64,000 nt of DNA from Botryotinia globosa (Eukaryota; Ascomycota; Leotiomycetes; Helotiales; Sclerotiniaceae), in contig RCSZ01000005.1 in the NCBI GenBank assembly GCA_014898425.1, positions 806,001 to 870,000 of the forward strand, in the 5' to 3' direction. A program made the translations under genes and the position numbers. The notes under the pieces are model-generated. The model worked only from the letters and a program-made list of their open reading frames with translations, made no database searches and had not been told where the DNA came from. Of the stretch, positions 1 to 11,150 are shown piece after piece (position 1 is the first letter of the stretch; the number at the start of each line of letters is the position of its first letter).

Positions 1-966
1 CAAGACTTCTCCTGTGAGTCCTGTCATATGAAGAAGCATGCTACCTACTCCTACTCCTATTTATTGTACGCCGTGGGTGGGCGAGATAAACGAGACTCCA
101 AGAACTAATACCTTTTTTTTTTAATAAAAAAATCAATAAATAATTGACGGATCAATATTCTGTTGTGAAAATAACATATATATGTTGGAAAGCCAACAAT
201 TAAATGAGATCTCATGTCTTTTATTCATTCTTGTCACACCATTCACACTTATCGTGAGTAAATGGAATTCTACACCAACCTGCCCCTGCCCCTGCCACAC
301 GACACACGATTATTATACACAAACTACTTACTATACGCACTACATAGACGAACCTACGAATTGCCATATGAGCTATAGCTAACAACACAATTGATCAGTT
401 GATTGTACTGCTAGATGTATCTGTTAGAGTAGCTTTTGCTTATCTGAACAAACTATCGATCCTACAAGAAATCGACAACGGTTCAATCGACTTTCGTTAT
501 CAATCCTGAGGTCACTTAAGTATTTGACGAAGTAGGTAGGTAGGTAGGTAGGTAGGTACGACTCCCTTAAGCTCCCCCCCAGTTCTTTTGTTGACACCGC
601 AATTGCAAACTCCCCCATCCCATCATCTATCTCAACCTTTCACCCCCTTTTTAAATTTTCTATTTAACACTGCCCTTCAACATATCTATTAGATATTCAG
701 TTATTCATCACCAGGGACTAGTAAACCACTCCGTGCCCTGAAATCTGTTCAATCATTCCTCCTCACCATCTCTTACCTTTTCATTTCTAAGAACAAACCA
801 CAACGTGTCCCGAAATCTGTTCATTCAATTCTTTGACTCACTCCATTCACATTTCTCGCAATGATAAAGTGAAGGTTTCATTCTTGTCCAATTCCAGAAA
901 TTGAATATTTCAAACTAGATCTTGAATATCCATACACCACCAAACATCAAGCCTCAAGTCTCAGTC
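1..966. other. Upstream non-coding region of the CofD-like gene
   Basis: No convincing gene is visible. It holds a GTAG tetranucleotide run (532-558) and a pyrimidine-rich stretch typical of fungal promoters and leaders from about 600. A directly repeated block of about 35 nt appears at 723-757 and again at 795-829, sharing the core GAAATCTGTTCA. The start codon at 967 follows about 140 nt after the second copy. Confidence 0.6.
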
Positions 967-2898
967 ATGAATCGTCGTATCGTTGTATTTTCAGGCGGAA
1001 GTGCCGCCAACAGTCTGGTGGATGTTTTTGGGAAAGTTGCCCAAGAAAAGGCCTGTTCTCTGAGTTAGTAAGTGCAAATGTATCTCCTGGAACTGTGTAT
1101 GAGGAAATGAAATTAATGTTTCTTCAGTGTCATCCCGATTAGTGATAATGGAGGTTCTTCCTCTGAACTTATTCGTGTCTTTGGTGGTCCAGGTATTGGT
1201 GATGTGAGAAGTATGTTCATATCTCATATACTTCAGTTCAGATGCTTCTCCATGTGCCTTTAGAACAGGCGAGTTCTCTATCAGACTCTTTCCAAGTCTT
1301 TATGAAGACCCTTCATCTGAGTGGGTGCTCTCGGTCACGTGCTACAATACGATCCAGTCTGACTTGAGCCATCGTGCTATCAAGCGGTCGAACTTATGAC
1401 TCTACCAAGTAGTCGAGCCCACGACAATTACAACCATGCGGATCAAAATATCCAAGACAACTCAAACAAAAGATTGACCAATATCTAGGTAGACTAGTCC
1501 GACTTATCCCCGAAGATTCTACTGGCACCAATCCCGAAAGATCCGCTCTGAGCACTTTCTTCAACCATCGTCTGGATCCCTCCCCCCAAGAAGCCAAACA
1601 TGAATGGCTAGCCATAGTCGAAGGTCACTCTCCTCTATGGAGCGACATCACCTCTGCCAAGCGTGAACTAATTCGTTCCTTTCTCAATACCATAAACCTC
1701 GAGATAGTCAAGCGAGCTCGTCCCACCTCTGTCTTTAATTTTCAATCGGCTTCTGTAGGCAACTTGTTCTTAACAGGTGCTCGTATATTTACGGGAAGTT
1801 TGGAGGCGGCAATTTATCTCTTATCAAGTATCACCGGTGTGAGAGATAATGTTGAGGTTATCCCGGCAATCAATAGTAATTTTTCATATCACATTTCTGC
1901 AGGATTACGAGACGGTAAAATCCACCCACCCAGCTCTCACTACCCACGTGAAATATACGTCATAGTCAATCTCTAACATATCCTTAGGTACAATAATTGT
2001 CGGACAAAACAATATCTCCCACCCCATAGCCCCCACCTTTGTCCCCACGCAGCCTGTTTCTCCCGCCACCTTCCACAAGCGTCAATCCATTGACCTTCTA
2101 TACCACGATCGTATCGAAGATGCCAATCTCCCAGGTTCTCTTCCCACCCTTCGCAAACAAAACATCTTCTTTCAAAAATCTCACACCGAGGAGCTGTCCT
2201 CCGCCATCGAGCGAATCTGGTACATCAACCCCTATGGCCAAGAAATTCGTCCTACTCCCAATACCAAAGTCCTCTCTGCCCTCCAAGACGCTAGTTGCGT
2301 AATTTATAGTATCGGCTCTCTATACACTTCTATCCTCCCTTGCTTGATATTAAGAGATGTAGGACCTGCGATTGCGGATCCGAAAATTAAGTTTAAAGTC
2401 CTCATTTTGAATGGGTGCCTAGATCGCGAGACGCCGGGGTATACGGCGAAAGATTTTATCCAGGCGATCGTTCACGGCTGTACTGGAAATGGAAAGGAAG
2501 AACATGATCACGAACAAGAACATCCTGAAAAAGTAAAAGAACAAGCATGGAAAAAATACATCACGCATGTAGTATATTTAGAAGGCCCAGGTACACCGAT
2601 GGTAGACAAGGCGGAGCTCAGGAGATTGGGTATTGAAGCTGTGAGAGTCTATGGACGAAGATCGGATTCTGGGAAAGAGGAACCGGCCGTAATCTTGAAG
2701 AATCCGGTTATTGATGCGGTGAAGAGTGAGGATGTGGGGAATGGAACTGAAAATAGGGTGAGAGAGGACATTGTGGGAGCCATAGATAAAGATGATAGTT
2801 CGGGAATGAGGTATGATGCAGTTGGGTTGGGGCAGGCGTTGAATGCGATTTTGGGAGGCAAACCGGAGAAGTCGAGGAGATATACCTTTATTGGTTGA
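967..2898 (+). CDS. CofD/YvcK-like (UPF0052) family protein, 506 aa
   Basis: Four exons join in frame: 967-1067, 1128-1210, 1489-1914 and 1988-2898. The protein opens with RRIVVFSGGSAANSL, the glycine-rich nucleotide-binding N-terminus of the CofD/YvcK fold. It continues with IPISDNGGSSSELIR, GGPGIGDVRSRLVRLIPE and SVGNLFLTGAR, all hallmark blocks of this family, and ends with a LILNGCLDRET segment and an acidic, variable C-terminus. Known relatives are the archaeal/actinobacterial 2-phospholactate transferase CofD and the bacterial morphogenesis factor YvcK. Fungi do not make coenzyme F420 by the known route, so the substrate of fungal members is unknown and no enzymatic role is assigned. 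Intron 2 (1211-1488, 278 nt) is unusually long for this organism. Its acceptor is supported because it restores SRLVRLIPE. The gene converges with the kinase-like gene downstream. Confidence 0.85.
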
Positions 2899-3211
2899 TT
2901 TTGAATTGAATGGTTAGCTAATGCTTGGTTTACATTGGTTGGCTGGTTGAGCAGTTATTGTTTGGGCGGTCATTGCGGATAGATTGGAGATGGAGTGAGT
3001 CTTATTCCTATACCACGAAATTGTACTTTTAACCCTGGAAATATATTTTTACGTTCTCATCTACTGAGAATCAAACTGCTAAGTACAATCACCAAACTTG
3101 ATTTACGCAACCAAGCTATCACATCAATCGGATATACCAAATTTTTCATTTCCCCTTCTCAAACCCCAACCCCAAACACACGCGCATCATCACCTTTATA
3201 CCCCTTCCCCA
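2899..3211. other. Gap between convergent genes
   Basis: About 310 nt between two convergent genes, presumably their two 3' UTRs. Plus-strand open frames that run from here into 3.2-4.1 kb lie opposite the kinase-like coding sequence and are shadows of it. Confidence 0.6.
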
Positions 3212-5212
3212 TCACTCCCCAACCTCCGGCCCACTCAACGCCTTCTCATCCTCATCCATTTCCGGATCCGGAATCCTCATGCCCCAATTATACGTCTCGG
3301 GATCCAAGCCCGCCTCCAACATTTTCCAATAATTCTCCTCTCCCATCCACATATGACCCAAGCGATCATAATACTTCAAAAGGCCCAAATTCCTCGCAAT
3401 ACCACCGGGGGCATCGATTCTCCGATCGGGAATATTCACACTGGGTCTCTGATCGATCATGGGCGGACCGTGCGGGTATCGTTCCGGAACCTGCGGCTGC
3501 GAGCGCGGATACTCAGCGTGTTCGTGTTCGGGCAGATCGTCGCCTACGTAGGTGTGATCCTCGGTGTATTCTTGCGCTCGCGACCACTGTGGAGTAACGG
3601 TACGGGGCGTGGGTGGCCAGGTAAAATTTTCCACTTCGTAGTGTTCGGAATAGTCTCTCGACCAGTTGGGTTGCGGGGTGCGGAAATGAGGGGGGGCGAG
3701 GGTTGCGAGGCCGAAGAGAGGATGGATGGGTGGGTACCTCACTATAGGTGCCCCAGGTCCGAAAGGTTGTTTGGGGCGGTGCAGATCATCTTCCCCTGGT
3801 CCGGGGTAATCGGGATCGTTGTAAGTTTCGTCGGCGTCATGGAAATAGTCGCAGACTTTGTGAAAGAGATTTATGGGGCGAGGTCGAAGTTCGGGCTTTT
3901 CCTGCATGCATTGTTGCACGAGTTCTATCAATTCGTCGCTGTATACTTTTTGTTCGGGTCTATTTACTCTGCTTAGACCCTCTGTCAGAGAATATCCGTA
4001 CGACCTTGGGTTCGCGTTGGTGTAGTCTCCAAAGTAGTCATCGCACCAAGTTTGATCTTCGGGATGTATCTCAAAGTCGGCAAAGTTTCTTCCGTGCATT
4101 AGAAGACGGATGATGTTCGCAAATTGAAAGATATTGCTACACGAGCCATGGCGGAATGGATGGACATGCTCTGTGTCGGCGATGACTTGTTCCTGTAGTG
4201 AGATTATGAGTATTTTGTAAGAAATACAAAGGAGTTCTTGTAACTCACGGGAGCTTGATAGCCCGGCCGGCCATTCCTTTGGTTTGGGAAACTATACCTC
4301 CCGGCACTCTGTTGTAAAACAAACTGAGGAACCTCGAGCGCGTCCCCAAAATCGCACAGCTGTGAGGATTATTATTCATGTTTCCCAGAGGCAAATAGAG
4401 TAATACACACTTTGACTACCGGAACACGGTCTTTCTCGTGATTCTTATATCCAATCAAAACTACATTTGATGTCAGAAAAGCCAATCGTCATACTCTACA
4501 AGGGGAACCTACTATTGCTCGGCTGAATATCGTAATGACATATCTCGACGTCCCGTGCATCCCAAATAGACCGCCTCTGACGAGAGTTCTTTGGAATCTC
4601 ACTACCACACTCCATCATCAGAATCATCCTCGTAAACTGCCTAAAAATGATCCATATATCAATCTCTTCAATGAACGTATCATTATGCTTATCGAAAACC
4701 TCCAAGTCATAATACTGCGTCTTATCCTCGGGCGTCTGACTGATCACAATACCAGGACAATATTCCAAGAATGAGATCGCATTCCGATTGATTGGTTCGG
4801 CCTCATCTGACGGCACTAACTGTTCACGATAATGCCTCAAAATGTTATGGGGCCGGTCGGGTATGCAGTCGCGATTATCATAAGGGCGCCAAGCATAGTA
4901 TCCAGAGAGATATTGAAGAAATCTTCCTTCACTAATGACCCCTTTATAAGCTTCGGGATAGCCATTGGGTCGAGCTCCTACCGTAGGCTGTCGGAAGCGG
5001 ATCTTGGCAACTATATCTTTGGTGTGAGGGGGATTGTTGTCTTCACCTTCCCTGTCTTCGTATTTGAAATGGGCAATAAAAGCTCGATCAGTTTTGCGGA
5101 TTCGTCCCTGGAATACCCATCTGTCTCCCAGACGGATTCCCCAACTTGGTTCGGTCCTCACAAATTCTCGAAGCCCGCCTCTCTTTGTAATTGGATCAAC
5201 CAAGGCAGTCAT
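3212..5212 (-). CDS. Divergent protein-kinase-like protein with long C-terminal tail, 613 aa
   Basis: Exons on the minus strand are 5212-4513, 4460-4411, 4359-4249 and 4192-3212; all four join in frame. A kinase fold is recognisable. A lysine strand is present as DIVAKIRF, followed by a catalytic loop HYDIQPSN (the usual HRDLKPxN with Tyr for Arg and Gln for Lys). The metal-binding motif is CDFGDAL and an APE-like GYQAPE ends the activation segment. Exons 2-3 carry the loop and DFG regions, which is why the introns were placed there. A helical segment (ELIQLVQQCM-like, ELRPRPINLF) ends the domain, and about 190 residues rich in Pro, His and charged residues follow. Such fungal-specific kinase-like families are common in Pezizomycotina. 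Whether it is catalytically active is open, because loop residues normally needed for phosphotransfer are altered. Partner and pathway are unknown. Confidence 0.75.
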
Positions 5213-6698
5213 GGTGAGAAGTTTGTGATTCCTGGAATGTATGAATTTGCTGGAAGTAATTTGATGCCTTGAATGTGATGGAAGCCAGTATGAGATGTAT
5301 TGCTAAACAAAGGCCACATGAAAATCATTTCTACCATGAAGGAAATCCCGCAACCGGTTGAGATAGTACAAAGCAACTTGGTCGATATAAAGATGATTAC
5401 CGGATCTGGCTTATCCAAACAAAGGTTTCCAAAGTCCACATTGTACACAGCGTAAGGTTTGTCTTTTTTTCTTCTTCGAATCAACTACACTCGAAGGTTA
5501 ATCATCATGCTTTAGACATAGCATTCGAAGGTGTAAATCCAAAATCTGAAGTAAAAGGCTTCACAGAGACGTTATGTTTTTCAAGCATCTTGATATCCAG
5601 AGTATGAAGGATAGTTGGCGATTGTGGTAAAGAGTTGAAGAATGAGTTGAAGTTCACGAAAATTGAATTCCCACTTTAGATTAGGGCTAGTATATTTTAT
5701 TTCATCGAATATATCAGTTTTCTTAATAATAAATACAATGACGGAGTGAGCAAAGTTACTTGAGAGACTGAAGCTCAAGTGTAACTTCAAAACTTCTCAA
5801 CCCTCAATTGATTCAACACCTAGGTTTGAGTAAGACGACGAGAATTTGAGTTCGGGAAACAATCTTCAATTCTTTGAGATTTGAGCGCACTAGAAATACT
5901 TATTTCCACTATCTTTCAGATTTGTGTTGAGCTTGTATGTAAGATCTTACATTTATCGACTGTCGTTGACTTCTCACAACAGGAATCATGTCAGCGTTCA
6001 TATGTCACACTGAGAAACCCCTTCATGAGGATAATTCATGCTGTATTTTCTACCCCCTACCTTACTATGTTCTGTACATTTGCACATTCGATAAACCATT
6101 ATGTCGTTACATCAAAAGTAACAGACAGGAGTTGACTACCATTTGAAAGAACTTTAACAACACAGGTATCTTTTTCGTATAATATTGAATGATAACAATT
6201 CAAACAATTCAAGTAAAGAGAGCTCAACCATTCCTCTTTTCAGATCTTGATATTCATCATGAATCGAATTAATAATTCAATAGATAAGTTATTGAGGTAA
6301 GCTCAAAAAGATTAATTTCCGCCACGAGTCGGTGAACAACTGACAGGACACTACAAAAGGAACTTACTTGATCTTTGATGTTAATTCATGCCCAGTGTAT
6401 CTTAGAAATTGTTACAATCATTCACTTGAAATAGGACAATCAGAATATAAATTCTGACATTAAAGAATCAAAGAATGAATTTGTGAAAAGTATTTGAAAA
6501 TTAAGAAGTCAATATGTCCACGGGTGTCCAATCAATCCATACCCCACTCACTGGTGCACCTGTTTTTCGCTTGGGAAGAGTGTGGACCACTATCCCACAG
6601 CTGTCAAATTAACAAAGTGGAGACATTATAACTTGCATTAATATACTGAATTTGCAGCCCTCCAATCAACAAAACAATAACTGATACAAATTGACACA
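5213..6698. other. Intergenic region before the tRNA
   Basis: About 1.5 kb of moderately AT-rich DNA without a supportable gene. Short open frames at 5209-5484 (-), 5581-5790 (-) and 5881-6135 (+) have no recognisable domains or splice-supported extensions. No repeat was recognised. Confidence 0.5.
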
Positions 6699-6790
6699 GC
6701 CCGTTTGGCTTAGCGGTAAAGCGCATCACTAGTACTTGTGACACATCACGGGATATGATGAGATCCTAGGTTCGATTCCTAGAACGGGCA
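6699..6790 (+). tRNA. tRNA-Thr (anticodon AGU) with a 20-nt intron
   Basis: The full cloverleaf was folded by eye. The acceptor stem is GCCCGTT (6699-6705) with AACGGGC (6783-6789), and the discriminator is A6790. The D-stem is GCT/AGC. The anticodon stem is CATCA (6724-6728) with TGATG (6756-6760). The T-arm is CTAGG, TTCGATT, CCTAG (6766-6782). The anticodon loop reads C-T-A-G-T-A then A6755 once the intron at 6735-6754 is removed. This puts the intron at the canonical position just 3' of the anticodon (after nucleotide 37). Anticodon AGT (modified to IGU) decodes threonine ACU/ACC/ACA. A T-run downstream (6796-6804) could serve as the Pol III terminator. A degraded copy of its 3' end occurs at 10781-10807. 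Confidence 0.93.
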
Positions 6791-7096
6791 CATAGTTTTT
6801 CTTTTGCACTTTTGCACTCGAGTTTTAAGAGTAAATGATGGTGGTGATTCTCGACCAGCTAGATAGTATTAAATCGTCACCCCCACATTAATTTTTGTGC
6901 GGAAAGCTTCAAGAAGAGAAGACTCTTTCCATTTTAGATGCAAAATCAAGTATATACATAAGATTATGTAAAGATAAGTCAGTATGATTATCAAATGATA
7001 TCCGGCTGATCTCTATTAAAATTATTTTAACTCTAGATTAACATTACTATATATCAAACGGATTTATAGCACGATGTATATATAGCATTCTATATA

Positions 7097-7235
7097 CTCG
7101 ACGAAATAATTAAAGATATATAGTATATATTATTAACATTGCTTATAACTTCTATAAACCTTTATTAAATTCTATATAATTTAAAAATAAAGTTTATTAA
7201 TATAACTAATATATATTTAGAAAGTTTTAAATGAA
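7097..7235 (+). mobile_element. Decayed, one-ended copy of the 25.9-kb TA-MITE
   Basis: Starts with CTCGACGAAATAATTAAAGA after a TA dinucleotide and follows the left end of the intact element at 25896 for about 135 nt. Shared blocks include GATxTATAGTATATATTA, CTTATAACTTC and CTAGAAAG-like sequence. The copy here differs mainly by A/T in place of G/C (GGCG becomes GACG). No matching right end was found, so it is truncated or interrupted. Confidence 0.65.
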
Positions 7236-7556
7236 TTTATTAGATTAACTTAGTAAGAGGATATATATACAAAAAGTATATATATAATAAAGAGGAATTT
7301 ACTTTAAAGAAATAACTTCAATATAAAGACAACTGTATTGAAAGGATTAAGCGAATGCGAAAGAGACTAGCTCTTTCAGTAGTGCCTATATAAGGCCTAC
7401 TACTTTCTATATATAGCTAGCTCTTTAGATAGAATATAATATCGACATTTAAAACCTACGAATACGTGAGTACTAATCGATATCTCTACATCTTATACAA
7501 CTCTATATCTTATACACTTTTATTTCTTCTAAAAATAATATTTCAAAAATAATATA

Positions 7557-8393
7557 TCCCCTAAACTACCAACTAGCGGTACCGTCGCTTAGTAGAGATT
7601 TAATAAACCAATCAAATCATTAGGATCTTAAGAATTCTTATAACATTTAAACTATATTCTATAATAACTATTGAAACATTTATTATTATTATATAAATAA
7701 ATATTGTATTCTTAATATACTTATATACTTTCATATCTATTACTTTTTAATCTAAAATTATTCGATATTTCTTTTAATATAACTCTTTTTATATTAAAAA
7801 ATAATTCTTTATATAATATCTTATATAAATCTCTAAAAATCTATTTTTTAATATAAAATATATAAAATAATATTTATCTTCACTCTCTTTATATTCTCAA
7901 TAACTTTCAAACTTAAATTCAATATATAATAATATATATATATACCTATATATAAATAAATCTTATCTATTATAACTAGATATTATAAAAATACTTACAA
8001 ATTCAACAATTCTTTATCTTTCGATATTTGTATATATAAATTCATTTATTTTACAATCAATTTTATTATTTTAATAAAAAAATAAAAATAAAATAGAATA
8101 GAATAAATATATTATAATATTGAGAATTAATTAATAAAATAAATTTTCAATTGAAATCAATATATTTTATAAATTCGAAACAAATCTCTATTTTCAAAAT
8201 AAAAACAATATCTAAATGTAATATCCTTTCATTCATAAAATCAAATTCTATATTATTTAAAATTATATTAATAGAATTATTATATATAATATATTTATTG
8301 ATTTCCTTATTATCAATATTATTATTAAAGTTATTAATATTCTTACTTAATACACGAACTACATACGACGCCGCTAGCCGGCAGTCTAGGGGA
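7557..8393. mobile_element. Non-autonomous element with imperfect TIRs and TA flanks, 837 bp
   Basis: The left end, TCCCCTAAACTACCAACTAG, faces a right end whose reverse complement reads TCCCCTAGACTGCCGGCTAG. The match continues through GCGG and GTCG on both sides, about 30 bp in all. TA dinucleotides flank both ends (7555-7556, 8394-8395), as for Tc1/mariner-class insertions. The left arm differs from the right mostly by G-to-A changes, so the two arms have decayed unequally. The interior is AT-only and codes for nothing. Confidence 0.65.
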
Positions 8394-9708
8394 TAATTAC
8401 TCAATCATTAGATTCTATTGAAAATTATAATACAAATACTATAATATTATTTCTTTTATATAAAAGAATTAAATTATAATTATAATTAATAATGAAGTAA
8501 AAATTTTGATATTGAGTTTATTGAAATAAAAATATTATATATTGATTTATTTAATAATAAAAATAATAGAAGTTTGTTTTTAGAATATTTTTATATAAAT
8601 TTGAAGATATTTTCATATAAAGAATCAAAAAAATTATATTTTATATTAAAAACTCGAAATTATATCAATATATAATAAGATTTCTAATAATTAGTTTTCT
8701 TTTTGATAAGAATCTTTTATAAATTAAATATTTATGATATTTTAAAAAGAAATTAATTATAATATATTGTTTATATTATTTGTATATTAATATTAATATT
8801 GAAATAATAAAAGATTATATTTTATTATATATTTATATATATAATTAATTGTTAAAAAATATTAACATTTAAATATTAGAATTATATAATTAATAATAAA
8901 GAACTTTTATTGAAATATTTTTTGAAAAGAAATTTAGAATATAATTTAAATTTTGAAATCAATAAATAATATTTAATATCATAAAGTTAAATTAAAATTG
9001 AATTTAAATTTCAAAATCCTTAGAAATATTATATAATTTGAAGACTTTTTGATAAATAAATTCTTTTAAAAAAGAAAATATAATATTTCTAATTTAAAAA
9101 AAGATATATAATAAGTTTTTTAATTAAAATATTAAAATGATTTATTTTAATTATTATTATTCTCTTTTACATATTGTTTTATAATATAATTATCAAAATT
9201 TCTAAGTAATATTTTATTTTGATATTATTTATTATTATTATATTATATATATTTTCTAATATATAAAAATATAACTTTATAAATCGAATTTAAATATATA
9301 ATTTTTAAAAACAAACTATTTTAAATAAATATATCAAAATATTTTAAAAACAATTATTTTTAAATTATTTTTCTTTTTCTCAAAATTATATAAAATTTAA
9401 AACTTTATATAAAACTTGATTATTTATATTTTTTGAAATTTTCAATTAATAATAATAATAATAATATAAAAGGTGTTTATATTCACAAGGCTTTGTTTTA
9501 ATTATATAATTTATTTTAATATCAGTTTTTATTATATTATTAACATTTTAGAATATTGTTCTTAAAAATCAATTAATATTTAATTCAATATTTCAAATCT
9601 TTTAAATTTTCAACATTATTTTCGAATAAATATAAAGTCTTATTCAATTTTCAAGTTATTATAATGATATTTGAATTTAAAATTGATTTCTGATTTAATA
9701 AGTCAAAA

Positions 9709-10222
9709 TGTAAGAGTTTAGGCCTCGGCTTATCGCACACCACCCTATTTCGTGACAAAATCCCTGCAAAAATATCGTTTTCCTATATAAATTAATTATT
9801 TTTATAATTCTTTAATAAATAAAAAGTATAATTTGAAAATTGATTATTTAAATAATATCTATAATTAATCTCTGAAAAAATAAGTGAAATATTTTTAATA
9901 ATTTTTTGAATAAAGTTATAAGTATTTAAAGTTGGAAATTTTCAAATTTTTTAACATGTAACGCTTTTCCCATACAAAAAATCGATTTTTTGAAAATTTT
10001 GAAAATTTCAACTTTAAATACCTACAATTTTATCAAGAGAATTATTAAAAATAATTCACTCATTTTTTTATATCATTTCATTAATTATTTATTATCAAAA
10101 TAAATTTTATAAATCTAATTTAAAGATTAATTGGAATAATATATAGTTCAAAAGTTGAAGAAATGAAGCTTTTTGGTGTGTTTTCGCTTAGTGTGCGATA
10201 AGCCGAGGCCTAAACTCTTACA
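9709..10222. mobile_element. Fold-back (near-complete palindrome) MITE, 514 bp
   Basis: The outer 32 bp at 9709-9740 (beginning TGTAAGAGTTTAGGCCTCGG) are repeated exactly in inverse orientation at 10191-10222. The inverted similarity is not limited to the ends. Inner blocks such as AAGTGAAATATTTTTAATAA and GTATTTAAAGTTGGAAATTT at 9880-9950 recur in reverse complement around 9985-10065. The whole element can therefore fold into one long hairpin around a short centre near 9955-9980. The ends contain TA at 9711-9712 and 10219-10220, so either a TA target or an outer TG/CA end is possible. No coding capacity. Confidence 0.85.
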
Positions 10223-11150
10223 AGATACAGGGATGTACAAGATGTAGGGATATTGGTTACGTGTTCCGTATCCTCCTCAAACAAACATAAATCTTGATGA
10301 AATTCAAAAAAGAAGAGAGATGGATGGATGGTTAGGGGAAGATCGGTAATATATCAAGTTGGAGAGACAGAGATTCTAGAACAACATTGAGATAAATTCC
10401 TAGTCAGGCTATCGAGTTCATAGATTACCTAACTTACTAAATCGAATAGAATTAATATTTCAATCTCTATAGAGAATAAAGATGATTGGATTATCAGAAT
10501 ACTCTTCGGTAAGTATTCCAAATAAATATAACATTCTAATCTAGAGGTATTTGATATGTGAGGCACGCAAAGTGTGAGATACCTATATCATAATGTAAAA
10601 TATGGAGTAGAGGAAGACAGAATGTATTTTTCCTAGGAGGAAATACTATGGTAAGAGTATTTTATATTTCGGATATATAGATTCTGATTGAGAGCTATCT
10701 TTGAGATATGGTTTGTGGAATATTGAATGAATGATAGGAAGAGATTAACACAATGAAGAGGGTTTCATGCCTTAGGAGAGAGGTGAATTCCTAGAACAGG
10801 CATATAGCTACACGACATTCTTTTTGCGTCTTCGCTGTCGGGCTTGATCAGACACAAAACTTTGCCCTTTTTTTATTATGTGACTTGTTATTGCATGGTC
10901 AGGTTTTTCTGCAAAATAGCGAAATTACATATTCTTGTAGCAGTCGTAGTAGAAATCAAATTATTGGCTAGCTAACAGGTCAAATAATTTCAATCTTGTT
11001 TCCGTAAATTTCAGCTCATCAAATGAAAGTTTGCTGTCATGGTTGAAAAATTATCCAGCAACGCATATCCACTCCACGCAGCCTAATATCAAAGAACTCG
11101 GCCAATCAGATGAAATTTGGCCATTCCGCTTGAGGTATCCTTCAGAAAAC
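10223..11150. other. Intergenic region right of the AT-rich tract
   Basis: Normal-composition DNA up to the stop codon of the 799-aa gene. The only recognisable item is the tRNA-like fragment at 10781-10807. A GATG tetranucleotide run lies at about 10318-10332. No gene is seen. Confidence 0.5.
10781..10807 (+). pseudogene. Decayed tRNA-Thr 3'-end fragment
   Basis: The segment AGGTGAATTCCTAGAACAGG followed by CATATAG aligns with the T-arm, acceptor 3' strand and first downstream bases of the tRNA at 6768-6796 (AGGTTCGATTCCTAGAACGG then GCACATAG). Differences are mainly G-to-A and C-to-T plus a 2-nt gap. Weaker similarity continues downstream (TTCTTTTTGCG against TTCTTTTGCAC). It lacks the D-arm and anticodon arm, so it is a fragment and not a gene. 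Confidence 0.55.

Larger units (their letters stand above)
6950..10225. repeat. Extremely AT-rich, RIP-like repeat tract
   Basis: About 3.3 kb composed almost entirely of A and T, with a few GC-bearing islands that turn out to be terminal inverted repeats of inserted elements. No gene is present. The two opposing 80-aa open frames at 8147-8404 are products of low complexity. The composition contrasts sharply with the flanks and matches what repeat-induced point mutation (C-to-T decay of duplicated DNA in ascomycetes) leaves behind. That mechanism is inferred. At least three nested or adjacent elements are listed separately. Confidence 0.8.

Noticed and set aside
3098..4113. Long plus-strand open frames (up to 292 codons)
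   Set aside because: They lie opposite exon 4 of the kinase-like gene, which has splice-supported continuity and recognisable motifs. The plus frames have none.
8147..8404. Overlapping open frames on both strands in the AT-rich tract
   Set aside because: AT-only sequence giving Ile/Leu/Asn-rich peptides, and the interval spans an element's inverted repeat.
6950..10225. Centromere or mitochondrial insert for the AT-rich tract
   Set aside because: Too short for a typical regional centromere, and no mitochondrial gene was recognised. Decayed mobile elements explain it better.
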